This document shows positions 38,687 through 47,379 of a stretch of DNA of 64,000 bases, one piece after another. The notes below the pieces were generated by a model, which saw only the letters and a program-made list of their open reading frames with translations, was not told where the DNA came from and did not search any database. Within the stretch, counting starts at the first letter, position 1. Each line of letters begins with the position of its first letter. The stretch is from contig NZ_BOOB01000024.1 in the NCBI RefSeq assembly GCF_016863015.1, forward strand, positions 62,001-126,000, read 5' to 3'. The position numbers and the translations under genes are program-made. Source of the stretch: Microbispora amethystogenes. Lineage in GTDB: Bacteria; Actinomycetota; Actinomycetes; Streptosporangiales; Streptosporangiaceae.

Positions 38687-40005
38687 CCGACGCGTACGCC
38701 GTGCAGGGCATTCCGATCGCCGATCTCGCCGAGCGGTTCGGCACGCCCCTGTACATCTACGACGCCGATGTGCTGGCCGACTCCTACACGGAGCTCCGGC
38801 GGCGCCTCCACCCCGCCGTCGACATCTTCTACTCGGCCAAGGCCAACCCGAACGTCAGCGTCTGCTCCGTCATGCGGTCGCTCGGCGCCGGCCTCGAGGT
38901 GTCCTCGATGGCGGAGCTCGCCACGGCGCGGTGGGCCGGCGCGGCGCCCGACGACGTCATCTTCCTCGGGCCGGGCAAGTCCGAGGGCGAACTGGGAGCC
39001 TGCCTGGAGGGCGGGATCGCGGCCGTCGTCTGCGAGTCGCTCGAGGAGCTGGCCGCGCTCGACCGGCTCAGCGGGCCGGGGACCCGCGCCCTGCTGCGGG
39101 TCAACCCGGCGTTCACCACCAAGGGCGCCCGCCTGTCGATGGGCGGCAAGCCCCGGCAGTTCGGCATCGACCACGAACTGCTGCTGGAGAGCGCGTCGTC
39201 GCTGCGCGCGCTGCGCAACGTGCGCGTCACCGGGATCCACGCCTACATGGGCACCCGCATCCTCGACGAGGACGGCGTCGTCCAGAACACCGCCGGCATC
39301 CTCGCCGCGGCGCGCGAGCTGAGCGCGACGCTCGGCTTCCCGCTCGAGACCGTCGACATCGGCGGGGGTCTCGGCATCGCGTACTTCGAGAACGAGAAGG
39401 ACCTCGATCTCGACCGGCTGACCGAGGGGGTCAACGCGGTCGTCGGGGAGTTCGCGGCGGAACACCCGGGCTGCCGGGTGATCATGGAGCTCGGCCGCTA
39501 CCTCGCGGGCCGCTGCGGCACGTACGTCGTCCGGGCGCGGTACGTGAAGCAGTCGAAGGGGGAGTGGTTCGTCGTCACCGACGGCGGGATGAACCACCAC
39601 ATGGCCGCCGTCGGGGTGGGCAGCTTCGTCAAGCGCAACTTCCCCATCCGGTCGATCGACCGCTCCGGGGAGCTCGCCGACCGCCGCTACACCATCACCG
39701 GCCCGCTCTGCACCCCCGACGACGTGCTCGGCCGCAAGGTGGCCCTGCCGGAGGTGCGGCCCGGCGACCTGATCGGGGTCGAGCGCTCGGGCGCGTACGG
39801 TCCCACGTCGTCCCCGGTGCTGTTCCTCAGCCACGGATACCCGGCGGAGGTCCTCGTCTCCGGCGGCACCGCGCATCTCGTCCGGCACCGCGACACCGTC
39901 GAGGACCTGCTCGGCAGGCAGATCCTCGTCGACCGGCCGAGCCCGGCCGTCCAGCCGGCCGATCAGCCGGCCGCCCACCCCGTAGCGCAGCCTGTCGCGC
40001 AGTGA
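38683..40005 (+). CDS. PLP-dependent aminoacyl-ACP decarboxylase (BtrK/DapDC fold type III)
   Basis: 440 aa with an alanine-racemase-like barrel and beta domain. The PLP lysine is Lys53 in YSAKANPN. IGGGLG binds the phosphate. ELGRYLAG and GGMNHHMAAVG replace the classic diaminopimelate decarboxylase motifs, as in BtrK/VinO-type enzymes that act on carrier-bound amino acids. The C-terminal 30 residues are a Pro/Ala/Gln tail. It is translationally coupled to the ATP-grasp gene. By analogy it converts gamma-glutamyl-ACP to 4-aminobutyryl-ACP; aspartyl to beta-alanyl is an alternative. Confidence 0.85.
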   Translation: MTDAYAVQGIPIADLAERFGTPLYIYDADVLADSYTELRRRLHPAVDIFYSAKANPNVSVCSVMRSLGAGLEVSSMAELATARWAGAAPDDVIFLGPGKSEGELGACLEGGIAAVVCESLEELAALDRLSGPGTRALLRVNPAFTTKGARLSMGGKPRQFGIDHELLLESASSLRALRNVRVTGIHAYMGTRILDEDGVVQNTAGILAAARELSATLGFPLETVDIGGGLGIAYFENEKDLDLDRLTEGVNAVVGEFAAEHPGCRVIMELGRYLAGRCGTYVVRARYVKQSKGEWFVVTDGGMNHHMAAVGVGSFVKRNFPIRSIDRSGELADRRYTITGPLCTPDDVLGRKVALPEVRPGDLIGVERSGAYGPTSSPVLFLSHGYPAEVLVSGGTAHLVRHRDTVEDLLGRQILVDRPSPAVQPADQPAAHPVAQPVAQ

Positions 40006-40036
40006 ACAGTTCCACATCGAGAAGGGAAAACGGGTA

Positions 40037-40309
40037 ATGAACCGATCCGAGATCGTGACAGCCGTCGTCCGGGCCGTCGGCGAGGTGCTCCAGCGGGACG
40101 TGCCCGGCGTGACGGAGGACACCCGGCTGTTCGACGACCTCCAGCTCGACTCCACGTCGATCCTCGAACTGCTCATGGCGGTCGAGGACACGATGGACGT
40201 CGAGATCGACCCCGAGGGTCTCGACATGGACAGCTTCCGCACCATCGGCACCCTGGCCGACTACCTCCAGGGGCTCGTGGACCTGGTCCCCACCGGCAAC
40301 GCCGGCTGA
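40037..40309 (+). CDS. Discrete acyl carrier protein
   Basis: A 90-aa acidic four-helix protein. The phosphopantetheine site is Ser39 in LQLDSTSILELL. A GAGAAGGGAAAA tract precedes the ATG. It sits directly after the ligase and decarboxylase, the butirosin BtrI arrangement, so it is the probable carrier of the amino acid during loading, decarboxylation and desaturation. The AcpS-type PPTase in the same operon would activate it. Confidence 0.92.
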   Translation: MNRSEIVTAVVRAVGEVLQRDVPGVTEDTRLFDDLQLDSTSILELLMAVEDTMDVEIDPEGLDMDSFRTIGTLADYLQGLVDLVPTGNAG

Positions 40310-40318
40310 CGCACGGCC

Positions 40319-41170
40319 ATGGCCCTGTCACTGGAGACCGCGGTCGCCTACGTGCCGCACGCCACCCGTCCGTGCCACTTCGAACCCGACATCGCCGAGT
40401 TCAACGAGGGCGTGCTCGCTCCGTACGGGATGCGTTTCGACACGTCGTTCGCGGCGGGCGGGAGCAACGCGACCTTCCTGGAGCTCGCCGAGGGGGTGCT
40501 GCGGGCGGCCCCCGGCCCGCTGCCCGGCCCGGACCTGCTGATCGTCGCGTACGCGCTGCCCGATCCGCACGCGCCGGAGAAGACACTGGCGGCGCACCTC
40601 GGTCACGTGCTCGGTGACCGGTCCATGAGTTTCGCGGTCTCCGAGCAGGGGCTCGGCGCGCCGTTCACGGCGCTGCGGATCGCCGGCGCCTATCTGCGGT
40701 CGGGCCGCTGCCACAGCGCCGCCGTGGTGGTCGTCGAGCAGACGACGTACCCCTACCCGGAGCCGTTCGTCCAGGACGGCGACCTGGTGGACTCGGCGGT
40801 GCTGCTGGTGCTCGGCGCCGCGGGCGGCTGGGAGCTCGCCGGGCTCGCCTCGGCGGGGCCGGGCCGGGACCTCGCCGTCCTGCTCGACGAGCCGCCCGGG
40901 CTGCCGGAGGGGTCCGATCCCGGGGAGCGGCTGGTGGTGACCGGTTCGTGGGCCGAGGCCGCCGACACGGGACCGGCCGGGCCGAAGGCCCACCAGGCAC
41001 CGCCCGGCTCCTACTGCACCGGGGTCTGGCTGGAGTTCGCCAGGCACCACGCCGAATGGGGCGCCGCCTACCGGACGGTCGTGCTCGGCGACACCGATCC
41101 GCGCACCGGGATCAGCCACGTCGCCACGTTCACCCGCCGCGAGGCCGTCACCGGGGGAGAGCGCCGATGA
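40319..41170 (+). CDS. KSIII-like protein lacking the catalytic cysteine
   Basis: 283 aa. The stretch SFAVSEQGLGAPFTALRIA aligns with AFAVTQQNCASGLAAVDVA of the operon KSIII, placing Leu112 where the Cys would be. The following AAYLRSGRCHSAAVVVVEQ-like strand also fits a thiolase-fold half. The protein is shorter than a full KSIII and its second half has no clear His/Asn motifs. It may be a non-catalytic partner of the KSIII, analogous to a chain-length factor, or a binding/scaffold protein. It overlaps the next gene by ATGA. Function unknown. Confidence 0.7.
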   Translation: MALSLETAVAYVPHATRPCHFEPDIAEFNEGVLAPYGMRFDTSFAAGGSNATFLELAEGVLRAAPGPLPGPDLLIVAYALPDPHAPEKTLAAHLGHVLGDRSMSFAVSEQGLGAPFTALRIAGAYLRSGRCHSAAVVVVEQTTYPYPEPFVQDGDLVDSAVLLVLGAAGGWELAGLASAGPGRDLAVLLDEPPGLPEGSDPGERLVVTGSWAEAADTGPAGPKAHQAPPGSYCTGVWLEFARHHAEWGAAYRTVVLGDTDPRTGISHVATFTRREAVTGGERR

Positions 41171-41751
41171 CCACAGCCGTTCTCGGGAGTTACCCGTCCC
41201 TGCTCGACGCCCTGCACGCCGACGTGACGTCCGGCGGGTTCGTCGCGTCGCCGTCCGGACACGTCCTCGCCTCGGCGGAGGCGCTCGGCGTGGCCGGGGC
41301 GGGGCGGTTCGGCCGCTTCGGGCTCGCGTGCGTGCCCGCGTCCGCCGGCAGCGCCCGCGACGACGCGACGGCCGCCCGGTTCGCCGAGGGGCTGCTCGCG
41401 CTGCAGCACACGGTGCTCCGCCGCACGCTGGCGCACACGATCACCCGCCTGGGCGAACGGGTCAGCGAGGGCACCAGCCTGCTTTCTCGGCCCCAGCTCC
41501 AGGCCGACCTGGCCGACGTCGCGATGGAGTTGCAGGAGGAGGCGGCGGAGCCGGAGGAGGAGGCCGGCCGCGACGTCCGCTGGGCCCGCCACCAGCGCCT
41601 GACCTGCACCGGCCGGGTCCTGCTCCGCCTCCTCGGCGGTTACAGCATGCTCGCCGAGGGGCCCGGCGCCGACCTCTACCTGGCCGAGGTGGCGGGCAAC
41701 GTCTACCTCCAGCCCGGCCCGGACCACCGCGTGGAGGACCACCATGCCTGA
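41167..41751 (+). CDS. Small protein resembling an acyl-CoA dehydrogenase C-terminal domain
   Basis: 194 aa. The helical segment LQHTVLRRTLAHTITRLGERVSEGTSLLSRPQLQADLADVAMEL and the later LLRLLGGYSMLAEGP resemble the four-helix C-terminal domain of acyl-CoA dehydrogenases. The FAD-binding middle domain is absent. It overlaps the full dehydrogenase gene by 8 bp, so the two are translationally coupled and may form a heteromer. It is possibly a non-catalytic subunit. Homology is by eye only. Confidence 0.6.
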   Translation: MTTAVLGSYPSLLDALHADVTSGGFVASPSGHVLASAEALGVAGAGRFGRFGLACVPASAGSARDDATAARFAEGLLALQHTVLRRTLAHTITRLGERVSEGTSLLSRPQLQADLADVAMELQEEAAEPEEEAGRDVRWARHQRLTCTGRVLLRLLGGYSMLAEGPGADLYLAEVAGNVYLQPGPDHRVEDHHA

Positions 41752-42973
41752 GAGCGCGACGTACGCCCTGGACACGCGCGGAGAGCGGATGGACGCGCTC
41801 GAACAGTACTTCCGGGAGGCCGCGCGGGAGCTGCGCGAACCGGGCCTGGCGCTCGACGCCGACCCGGACGCCGTCCACCGGTTCCTCCACCTGCCCGCCG
41901 TACGGCTCCAGCAGCACATGCTCACCCCGGCGCGGTACGCCCGGCACGACGACGTCCTGCCGTCCTTCGTACCCGCGGAGGCCTCCTGCGCCGAGTGGAT
42001 CCTCGCCGCGGAGTGGCTCGCGTACGGCGATCCGGGCATGACGCTGGCCAGCCCGGGGCCCGCCCTGTCGACGGTGGTCCTGCGGGCCCTCGCCGACGAG
42101 GCGCAGCAGGACTGGTTCTTCGGCCGGACCTCCGACTGGCCCACCTGGGCCTTCTTCGCGCTGACCGAACCGGAGAAGGGCTCGGCGGCGACCGAGCTCA
42201 CGGCCCGCCTCGACGCCGACCCCTCGGGCGAGGGCTGGGTGCTGAGCGGCGAGAAGATGTACATCGGCAACGGCGCGCACGCGCGGGTCGGCGTGGTGTT
42301 CTGCCGCCGGGCCACGGGACCGTGGGGCATCGAGGCCGTCATGGTGGACACCGGCGACCCCGGCTTCCACGCCGAGACGCTCCCGATCATCGGGCTCCGC
42401 GGCGCGCGGATCAGCCGGTTGCGCTTCGACGGGATGCGCATCCCGCCCGAGCGGGTGCTCGGCCGTCACCGGCCGCGCAGCCGGCGCGGGCTGCAGGGAG
42501 CGCTGCAGGCGATGCTGTGGTTCCGGCCCAGCGTCGCCGCGTTCGCCCTGGGCGTCGGCCGGGCGGCCTGCGACTACGTGCTGGAGCAGCGCCCCGCGCT
42601 CGCGGGCGCCGGCCGCGCCGAGGTCGACGGCATGATCGACCGGCTGAACCGGCTGCGCCGCCTCCTCCGCGACGTCGCGGCGGAGATCGACGCCGGTTCG
42701 CCCAACACCTTCCGGGTCAGCGGCGTCAAGATGCGCGCCGCCCGCCTCGCCGAGGACGCCACCCTGCTGGCCGCCCGGCTGCTCGGCCCGGCGTCGCTGG
42801 TCGAGCACCCCTGGCTGGACAAGGCGTACCGGGACGTGCGGGCCTTCGAGTTCATGGAGGGCACCGGCAACATCCACCGCCGCGGCGTCTTCCAGGGGCT
42901 GCTGCGAGACGACTATTTCACATCGCGAGACCGGGACGTCCGCCCCGGCCGTGTGGCCGAAGGGGTGGTCTGA
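41744..42973 (+). CDS. Acyl-CoA dehydrogenase-family flavoenzyme, probably acting on acyl-ACP
   Basis: 409 aa. The N-terminal helical domain is followed by a FAD-binding beta domain (FFALTEPEKGSAATELTAR, GWVLSGEKMYIGNG) and a C-terminal helical domain with FMEGTGNIHRRG, where Glu372 is the expected base. Family members desaturate acyl thioesters alpha-beta, and carrier-protein-acting examples are known in natural-product pathways. Placed between an ACP and its PPTase, it may desaturate the aminoacyl-ACP (for instance to 4-aminocrotonyl). The stop overlaps the PPTase start (TGATG). Confidence 0.85.
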   Translation: MPESATYALDTRGERMDALEQYFREAARELREPGLALDADPDAVHRFLHLPAVRLQQHMLTPARYARHDDVLPSFVPAEASCAEWILAAEWLAYGDPGMTLASPGPALSTVVLRALADEAQQDWFFGRTSDWPTWAFFALTEPEKGSAATELTARLDADPSGEGWVLSGEKMYIGNGAHARVGVVFCRRATGPWGIEAVMVDTGDPGFHAETLPIIGLRGARISRLRFDGMRIPPERVLGRHRPRSRRGLQGALQAMLWFRPSVAAFALGVGRAACDYVLEQRPALAGAGRAEVDGMIDRLNRLRRLLRDVAAEIDAGSPNTFRVSGVKMRAARLAEDATLLAARLLGPASLVEHPWLDKAYRDVRAFEFMEGTGNIHRRGVFQGLLRDDYFTSRDRDVRPGRVAEGVV

Positions 42974-43344
42974 TGCGTGTCGGTGTCGACCTGATGTCCA
43001 TCGGCGAGCTGGAGCGGCTGCGCGCGCGCCGCTGGTTCGACGACTACGCGTTCGCCCCCGTCGAGCTCGCGGCGGCCGAGGGCCTGTCGGAGGAGCGCGG
43101 CAGAGAGTTCCTGGCCGGCCGGTTCGCCGCCAAGGAGGCCGTGCTCAAGGTGTTCCGGATGGGCCTGTTCCAGGGCGTCGCGCCGCGCGAGATCGTGGTC
43201 GCCCGCGCCTCCTCCGGAGCCCCCGAGGTCACGCTGGAGGGCGCCGCCCGCACGGCCGCCGACGCCGCCGGGGTCCGGGGCGTCGACGTCTCGATCACAC
43301 ACAAGGGTGACCTGGTCGTCGCGGTCGCGGCGGCCTGGTCATGA
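42973..43344 (+). CDS. AcpS-type 4'-phosphopantetheinyl transferase
   Basis: A 123-aa protein with the two family motifs: GVDLMSIGEL at the N-terminus and FAAKEAVLKVF in the middle (Mg2+ and CoA binding). It ends with VSITHKGDLVVAVA. It transfers phosphopantetheine from CoA to carrier-protein serines. Its position in the operon indicates a dedicated activator for the discrete ACP and perhaps the three PKS ACPs. It overlaps both neighbours by a few bases. Confidence 0.9.
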   Translation: MRVGVDLMSIGELERLRARRWFDDYAFAPVELAAAEGLSEERGREFLAGRFAAKEAVLKVFRMGLFQGVAPREIVVARASSGAPEVTLEGAARTAADAAGVRGVDVSITHKGDLVVAVAAAWS

Positions 43345-44318
43345 GCACATCAGGAGCGGCCGTGCCCATCATCCAGGCCACCGGGCTGACCCACACGTTC
43401 ACCGTCGGAGGCAGGACGGTCGAGGCCGTCCGGGGCGTCGACTTCGAGGTCAGTCCCGGCGAGATCATCGGATTCCTCGGGCCGAACGGCGCCGGGAAGA
43501 CCACCACCCTGCGCATCCTGACGACGATGCTCAAGCCCACCTCGGGCCGGGCGACCGTCGCCGGCGTCGACGTGGACGCCGACCCCGCCGGCGTCCGCCG
43601 CCGCATCGGCTACGTGGCGCAGGCCGGCGGCACCGACGGCAACTGCCGGGTGGCCGAGGAACTGATCCTGCAGGCGCGGCTCTACGGGATCGGCAAGCGG
43701 GACGCGGAGCGGCGCGCCGCCGAACTGTGCGAGCGTCTCGACCTGACCGGCCTCGCGGACCGGCCGATCCGTACGCTGTCGGGCGGCCAGCGGCGGCGCA
43801 CCGACATCGCCCTCGGGCTCGTCCACGAACCGCAGCTGGTCTTCCTGGACGAGCCGTCCGTGGGGCTGGACCCGCAGAGCCGCAGCGATCTGTGGACGCA
43901 CATCCGCCGCCTGCGCGACGAGCTCGGCACCACGGTCTTCCTGACCACGCACTACCTCGACGAGGCCGACACGCTGTGCGACCGGATCCTGGTGATGAAC
44001 CACGGGCGGGTCATCGCGGAGGGCACCCCCGACGCCCTCAAGCGCCGGATCTCCGGCGACGTGGTCAGCCTGACCCTCGGCGGCGACGCCGACCGCGCGA
44101 AGGCGGTGCTCGCCGAGTGCCCCGGCCTGGACGAGATCGCCGTCTCCGGGCAGACCGTACGGCTGACCGCGCGCGGCGGCGAGCAGGCGCTCGTCTGGCT
44201 GATGCGCGCGGCGGACCAGGCCGACCTCGACCTTCGGTCCGTCAACATCGCCCGGCCGACGCTGGACGACGTCTTCCTCGCCCTGACCGGATCCTCGCTG
44301 AACGAGAACCACTCGTGA
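43341..44318 (+). CDS. ABC exporter ATPase (DrrA type)
   Basis: A 325-aa nucleotide-binding protein: Walker A GPNGAGKTTT, signature LSGGQRRR, Walker B LVFLDEPSVGLDPQ and H-loop LTTHYLDEAD. A C-terminal extension (LTLGGDADRAKAV ...) is typical of drug-resistance DrrA proteins. Its start overlaps the PPTase stop (ATGA). With the next gene it would export the cluster product and give self-resistance. Confidence 0.93.
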   Translation: MSTSGAAVPIIQATGLTHTFTVGGRTVEAVRGVDFEVSPGEIIGFLGPNGAGKTTTLRILTTMLKPTSGRATVAGVDVDADPAGVRRRIGYVAQAGGTDGNCRVAEELILQARLYGIGKRDAERRAAELCERLDLTGLADRPIRTLSGGQRRRTDIALGLVHEPQLVFLDEPSVGLDPQSRSDLWTHIRRLRDELGTTVFLTTHYLDEADTLCDRILVMNHGRVIAEGTPDALKRRISGDVVSLTLGGDADRAKAVLAECPGLDEIAVSGQTVRLTARGGEQALVWLMRAADQADLDLRSVNIARPTLDDVFLALTGSSLNENHS

Positions 44319-44357
44319 TCCCGGCGCGGCGGCGGCCCCGACCCTGGAGGAGCGTGC

Positions 44358-45125
44358 ATGTCCCTCATATCCGATAGTTCGCTGATCTTCGCCCGGCAGA
44401 TGCGGCTGTCGCTGCGCTCCCCGGCGTGGCCGATCATCGGCCTGTTCCAGCCGGCGCTCTACCTGGCCTTCCTCGGCCCGCTGCTGGTCAGCGTGGCCGG
44501 AGCCGGGGTCGACGGCCTCCCGGCCGGGGCGGCGTGGCGGTTCTTCGTGCCCGGCCTGCTGATCCAGCTCGGCCTGTTCGGCCCCCTGTTCGCCGGTCTG
44601 TCCATCATCGCCGACCTGCGCTCGGGCGTGTTCGAGCGGATGCGGGTCACCCCGGTGAGCCGTTTCGCCCTGCTCGCCGGCCGGGTCATGCGGGACACCG
44701 TGGTCCTGCTCGTCCAGACGGTGGTCCTGCTCACCGTGGCGTACGCCTTCGGCCTGCGCGCGCCGCTGGTCGGCCTCCTCCTGATGTTCCTCTTCGTCGC
44801 GGCCATCGCGGTGGGGCTCTCCGCCCTGTCGCACGGGCTCGGCCTGCTCGTGCGCAGCGAGGAGTCGTTCACGCCCCTGCTGAACGTGGCGGCCATCCCG
44901 CTGCTGCTCCTCTCCGGGATCCTGCTGCCGATGACCCTCGCGCCCCAGTGGCTCGACGTCATCTCCCGGCTCACGCCGTTCCGATACATCGTGGACGGCA
45001 TGCGCACCGCCCTGTACGGCGACTACACCGGCTCGGTCGTGGTGACGGGCGCCGCGGTCGCGGTCGTCACCGCCGCGGTCTGCCTGGTGCTCGGCGCCCG
45101 CCTCTTCTCCCGGAGGCACGCGTGA
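44358..45125 (+). CDS. ABC-2 type exporter permease (DrrB type)
   Basis: A 255-aa protein with six hydrophobic segments. The ABC-2 signature is present around LLLLSGILLPMTLAPQWLDVISRLTPFRYIVDGMR. It partners the upstream ATPase, with a 39-bp gap. It is the last gene of the plus-strand biosynthetic operon; its stop codon lies inside the stem of the following terminator. Confidence 0.92.
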   Translation: MSLISDSSLIFARQMRLSLRSPAWPIIGLFQPALYLAFLGPLLVSVAGAGVDGLPAGAAWRFFVPGLLIQLGLFGPLFAGLSIIADLRSGVFERMRVTPVSRFALLAGRVMRDTVVLLVQTVVLLTVAYAFGLRAPLVGLLLMFLFVAAIAVGLSALSHGLGLLVRSEESFTPLLNVAAIPLLLLSGILLPMTLAPQWLDVISRLTPFRYIVDGMRTALYGDYTGSVVVTGAAVAVVTAAVCLVLGARLFSRRHA

Positions 45126-45149
45126 CGCCCTCCACAGGCGGGCGTCACG
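45121..45149. terminator. Bidirectional terminator embedding both convergent stop codons
   Basis: CGTGACGCCC (45121-45130) pairs perfectly with GGGCGTCACG (45140-45149) across a 9-nt loop. The TGA of the exporter permease and the TGA of the convergent regulator sit symmetrically, one in each arm. Confidence 0.65.
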
Positions 45150-47379
45150 GCAGCGCGTCCCCTCGTCGGTCGCCCAGCAGTTCCCGCAACCGGCCGACGA
45201 GGGGGTCGTCCGACTCCTCGCAGATCGTGAGCGCCTCGCGGAGCGCCATCCGGGCAGGGGCCTCCGCACGGACGTCGCGGTAGACCTCGCCGAGGTGGAG
45301 CAGCGTGGTCGCCGCGCCGTGCCGGTCGCCGATCTCACGCCGCACCCGGAGCGCGGCGCGCAGGAGATCGACGGCCCGGTCTCCGCATCGGAGGGTCTGG
45401 TAGGCCACGCCCATGGTGTCGAGCACGCGCGCCTCGCCGTTCCGGTCGCCGAGCTTGGTGAACACGGCGAGCGCGTCGGAGAGGAACCGGAGGGCCTGGT
45501 CGATCTGACCCGTCCACAGATAGGTCTCGCCGATGCGGCCGAGCGCGGTGGCGGTCTCGCGCGCGCCGCCGATCTCACGGCTCAGGGCGAGGGCCTCGCG
45601 CAGCCGGGCGAGCGCGGTCGCCGTACGGCCCAGCGTGCGGCAGATGTCGCCGAGATCGTTGAGGCAGGCGCACTCGGCCGCCCGGTCGCCCACGCGGCGC
45701 CAGATCACGAGCGCCCGCTCGCAGTTCTCCAGCGCCTCGTCGAGACTGCCCAGGTCACGGTGGACCGCGGCGAGGCCGTCCAGCATCCAGGCCTCACCCG
45801 CCTCGTCGTTGCCGTCGCGCGCGGCGGTCAGACCGGCCTGGTACGCCGAGACCCATTCGGCCCACGGCTTGCGCAGGACGAAGTAACTCCCCCCGGCGTC
45901 GGCCAGCCGCCAGGCGAGGGCGCCGTGGCCGGCCTCCGCGGCGTGCCGTACGACGGCGGCCAGATTGGCGCGCTCGGCGTCGAACCAGTCGAGCGCCTCG
46001 GCATAGCCGGCGAACGTGACCGGCCGCCCGTCGGGCGGGTCGAACCGCGCGCGACGACGCAGGGGATCGATACGGCGACCGGCGGCGTCGGCGGCGTGCA
46101 GATACCAGTCGAGCAGCCGGCGTACGGCCGCGGACCGGTCCTCCGCGGGCTCGTCGGCCTCGGCGCACTCGGCGGCGTACAGCCCGACCAGGTCGTGGAA
46201 GCGGTAGCGCCCGGAGGAGACCTCCTCCAGCAGGTGGACGGCGGCCAGCGCCTCCAGCAGGCGCTGTGCCTGGGAGCAGCCGGTCCCGGCCAGCGCGGCG
46301 GCCGCCGGAACACCGAGATCGGCGCCGCGGTGCAGGCCGAGCAGCCGGAACATGCGGGCGGCGTCCGGCGGCAGCGCGCGGTAGGACCAGGAGAACACCG
46401 AGCGGACCGTGGTCGCCTCGTCCTCGGTGGTGGCCAGCAGGTTCAACCGCTCGCGGGTGACCGCCAGCTCGGTGGCGAGGGCCGCCAGCCGCACCGACGG
46501 CCGCGCCTGCGCCCGTTCGGCCGCGATGCGCAGCGCCAGCGGAAGATAACCACACCTCCTGGCGATCTCCGCCGCGGCCTCGGGCTCCTCCGCGACGCGC
46601 CGGCCGCCGATGGCCTGCCCGAGCTGGGTCAGCGCCTCGTACTCCGGCAGCGGCGCGAGCACGAGTCGCGCGGCGCCGTCCCTGGCGACCAGGCCGGACA
46701 ACCGGCTGCGGCTGGTCACCACGAGGCGGCACCCGGCCGAGCCGGGGATCAGCGGGCGTACCTGGTCGGCCGTCGCCGCGTTGTCGACGACGATCAGGAT
46801 GCGCCTGCCGTCCAGCAGCGTACGCAGCCGGGCCGCGCGCGGCTCCAGCCCGGCCGGGACGGACGCGGGGGAGCAGCCGAGATCGCGGAGGAACCGGGCG
46901 AGCACCTCGGCGGGGTCGGCGGGAGCGCCGGTCGGATCGAAGCCGCGCAGATCCGCGAACAGGCACCCGTCGGGGAACCGGCGGGCGGCGCGGTGAGACC
47001 AGTAGAGCGCCGTCGCCGTCTTGCCCACACCGGCCGGGCCGGAGACGACCACCGTCTGATGGCCCAGCTGGGCGTCGTCGAGTTCGGCGAGCGCGTCCGC
47101 GCGGCCGGCGAAGGCGCGGGGAGCGGCCGGAAGCTGCGCCGGACGCCGGAAGGCGTCCTGGTGCCGGCGTCGCACCGGCACCAGCCCGGCGAGGGCCCCC
47201 TCGGCTCGGAGCACCTCGTCGCACCGCCTGGCCACCAGCGGCGTCGGCGGCCGTTCGCCCGTCTCGATCCTGCTCAGGTAGCCCTTGCTGTAGTGGGTCA
47301 GTGCCGAAAGCGAGGCCAGCGACAGGCCACGTTCCCTGCGTAGATCCCGGAGTGCGACTCCGAACGACGCGTTCTCCAT
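45145..47379 (-). CDS. XRE-HTH / NB-ARC / TPR regulator
   Basis: 744 aa. The N-terminal Cro/CI HTH (ALRDLRRERGLSLASLSALTHYSKGYLSRIETGERPP) is followed by an NB-ARC STAND ATPase (GPAGVGKTATAL; Walker B ILIVVDNA; LVVTSRSRLSGL) and C-terminal tetratricopeptide repeats (DEALENCERALVIWRRVGDRAAEC and later copies). I chose the ATG at 47379, which starts just ahead of the HTH; the frame extends 38 residues further. It is convergent with the biosynthetic operon and is a likely pathway-associated regulator, though SARP DNA-binding and LuxR domains are absent. Confidence 0.88.
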   Translation of the reverse strand: MENASFGVALRDLRRERGLSLASLSALTHYSKGYLSRIETGERPPTPLVARRCDEVLRAEGALAGLVPVRRRHQDAFRRPAQLPAAPRAFAGRADALAELDDAQLGHQTVVVSGPAGVGKTATALYWSHRAARRFPDGCLFADLRGFDPTGAPADPAEVLARFLRDLGCSPASVPAGLEPRAARLRTLLDGRRILIVVDNAATADQVRPLIPGSAGCRLVVTSRSRLSGLVARDGAARLVLAPLPEYEALTQLGQAIGGRRVAEEPEAAAEIARRCGYLPLALRIAAERAQARPSVRLAALATELAVTRERLNLLATTEDEATTVRSVFSWSYRALPPDAARMFRLLGLHRGADLGVPAAAALAGTGCSQAQRLLEALAAVHLLEEVSSGRYRFHDLVGLYAAECAEADEPAEDRSAAVRRLLDWYLHAADAAGRRIDPLRRRARFDPPDGRPVTFAGYAEALDWFDAERANLAAVVRHAAEAGHGALAWRLADAGGSYFVLRKPWAEWVSAYQAGLTAARDGNDEAGEAWMLDGLAAVHRDLGSLDEALENCERALVIWRRVGDRAAECACLNDLGDICRTLGRTATALARLREALALSREIGGARETATALGRIGETYLWTGQIDQALRFLSDALAVFTKLGDRNGEARVLDTMGVAYQTLRCGDRAVDLLRAALRVRREIGDRHGAATTLLHLGEVYRDVRAEAPARMALREALTICEESDDPLVGRLRELLGDRRGDALP

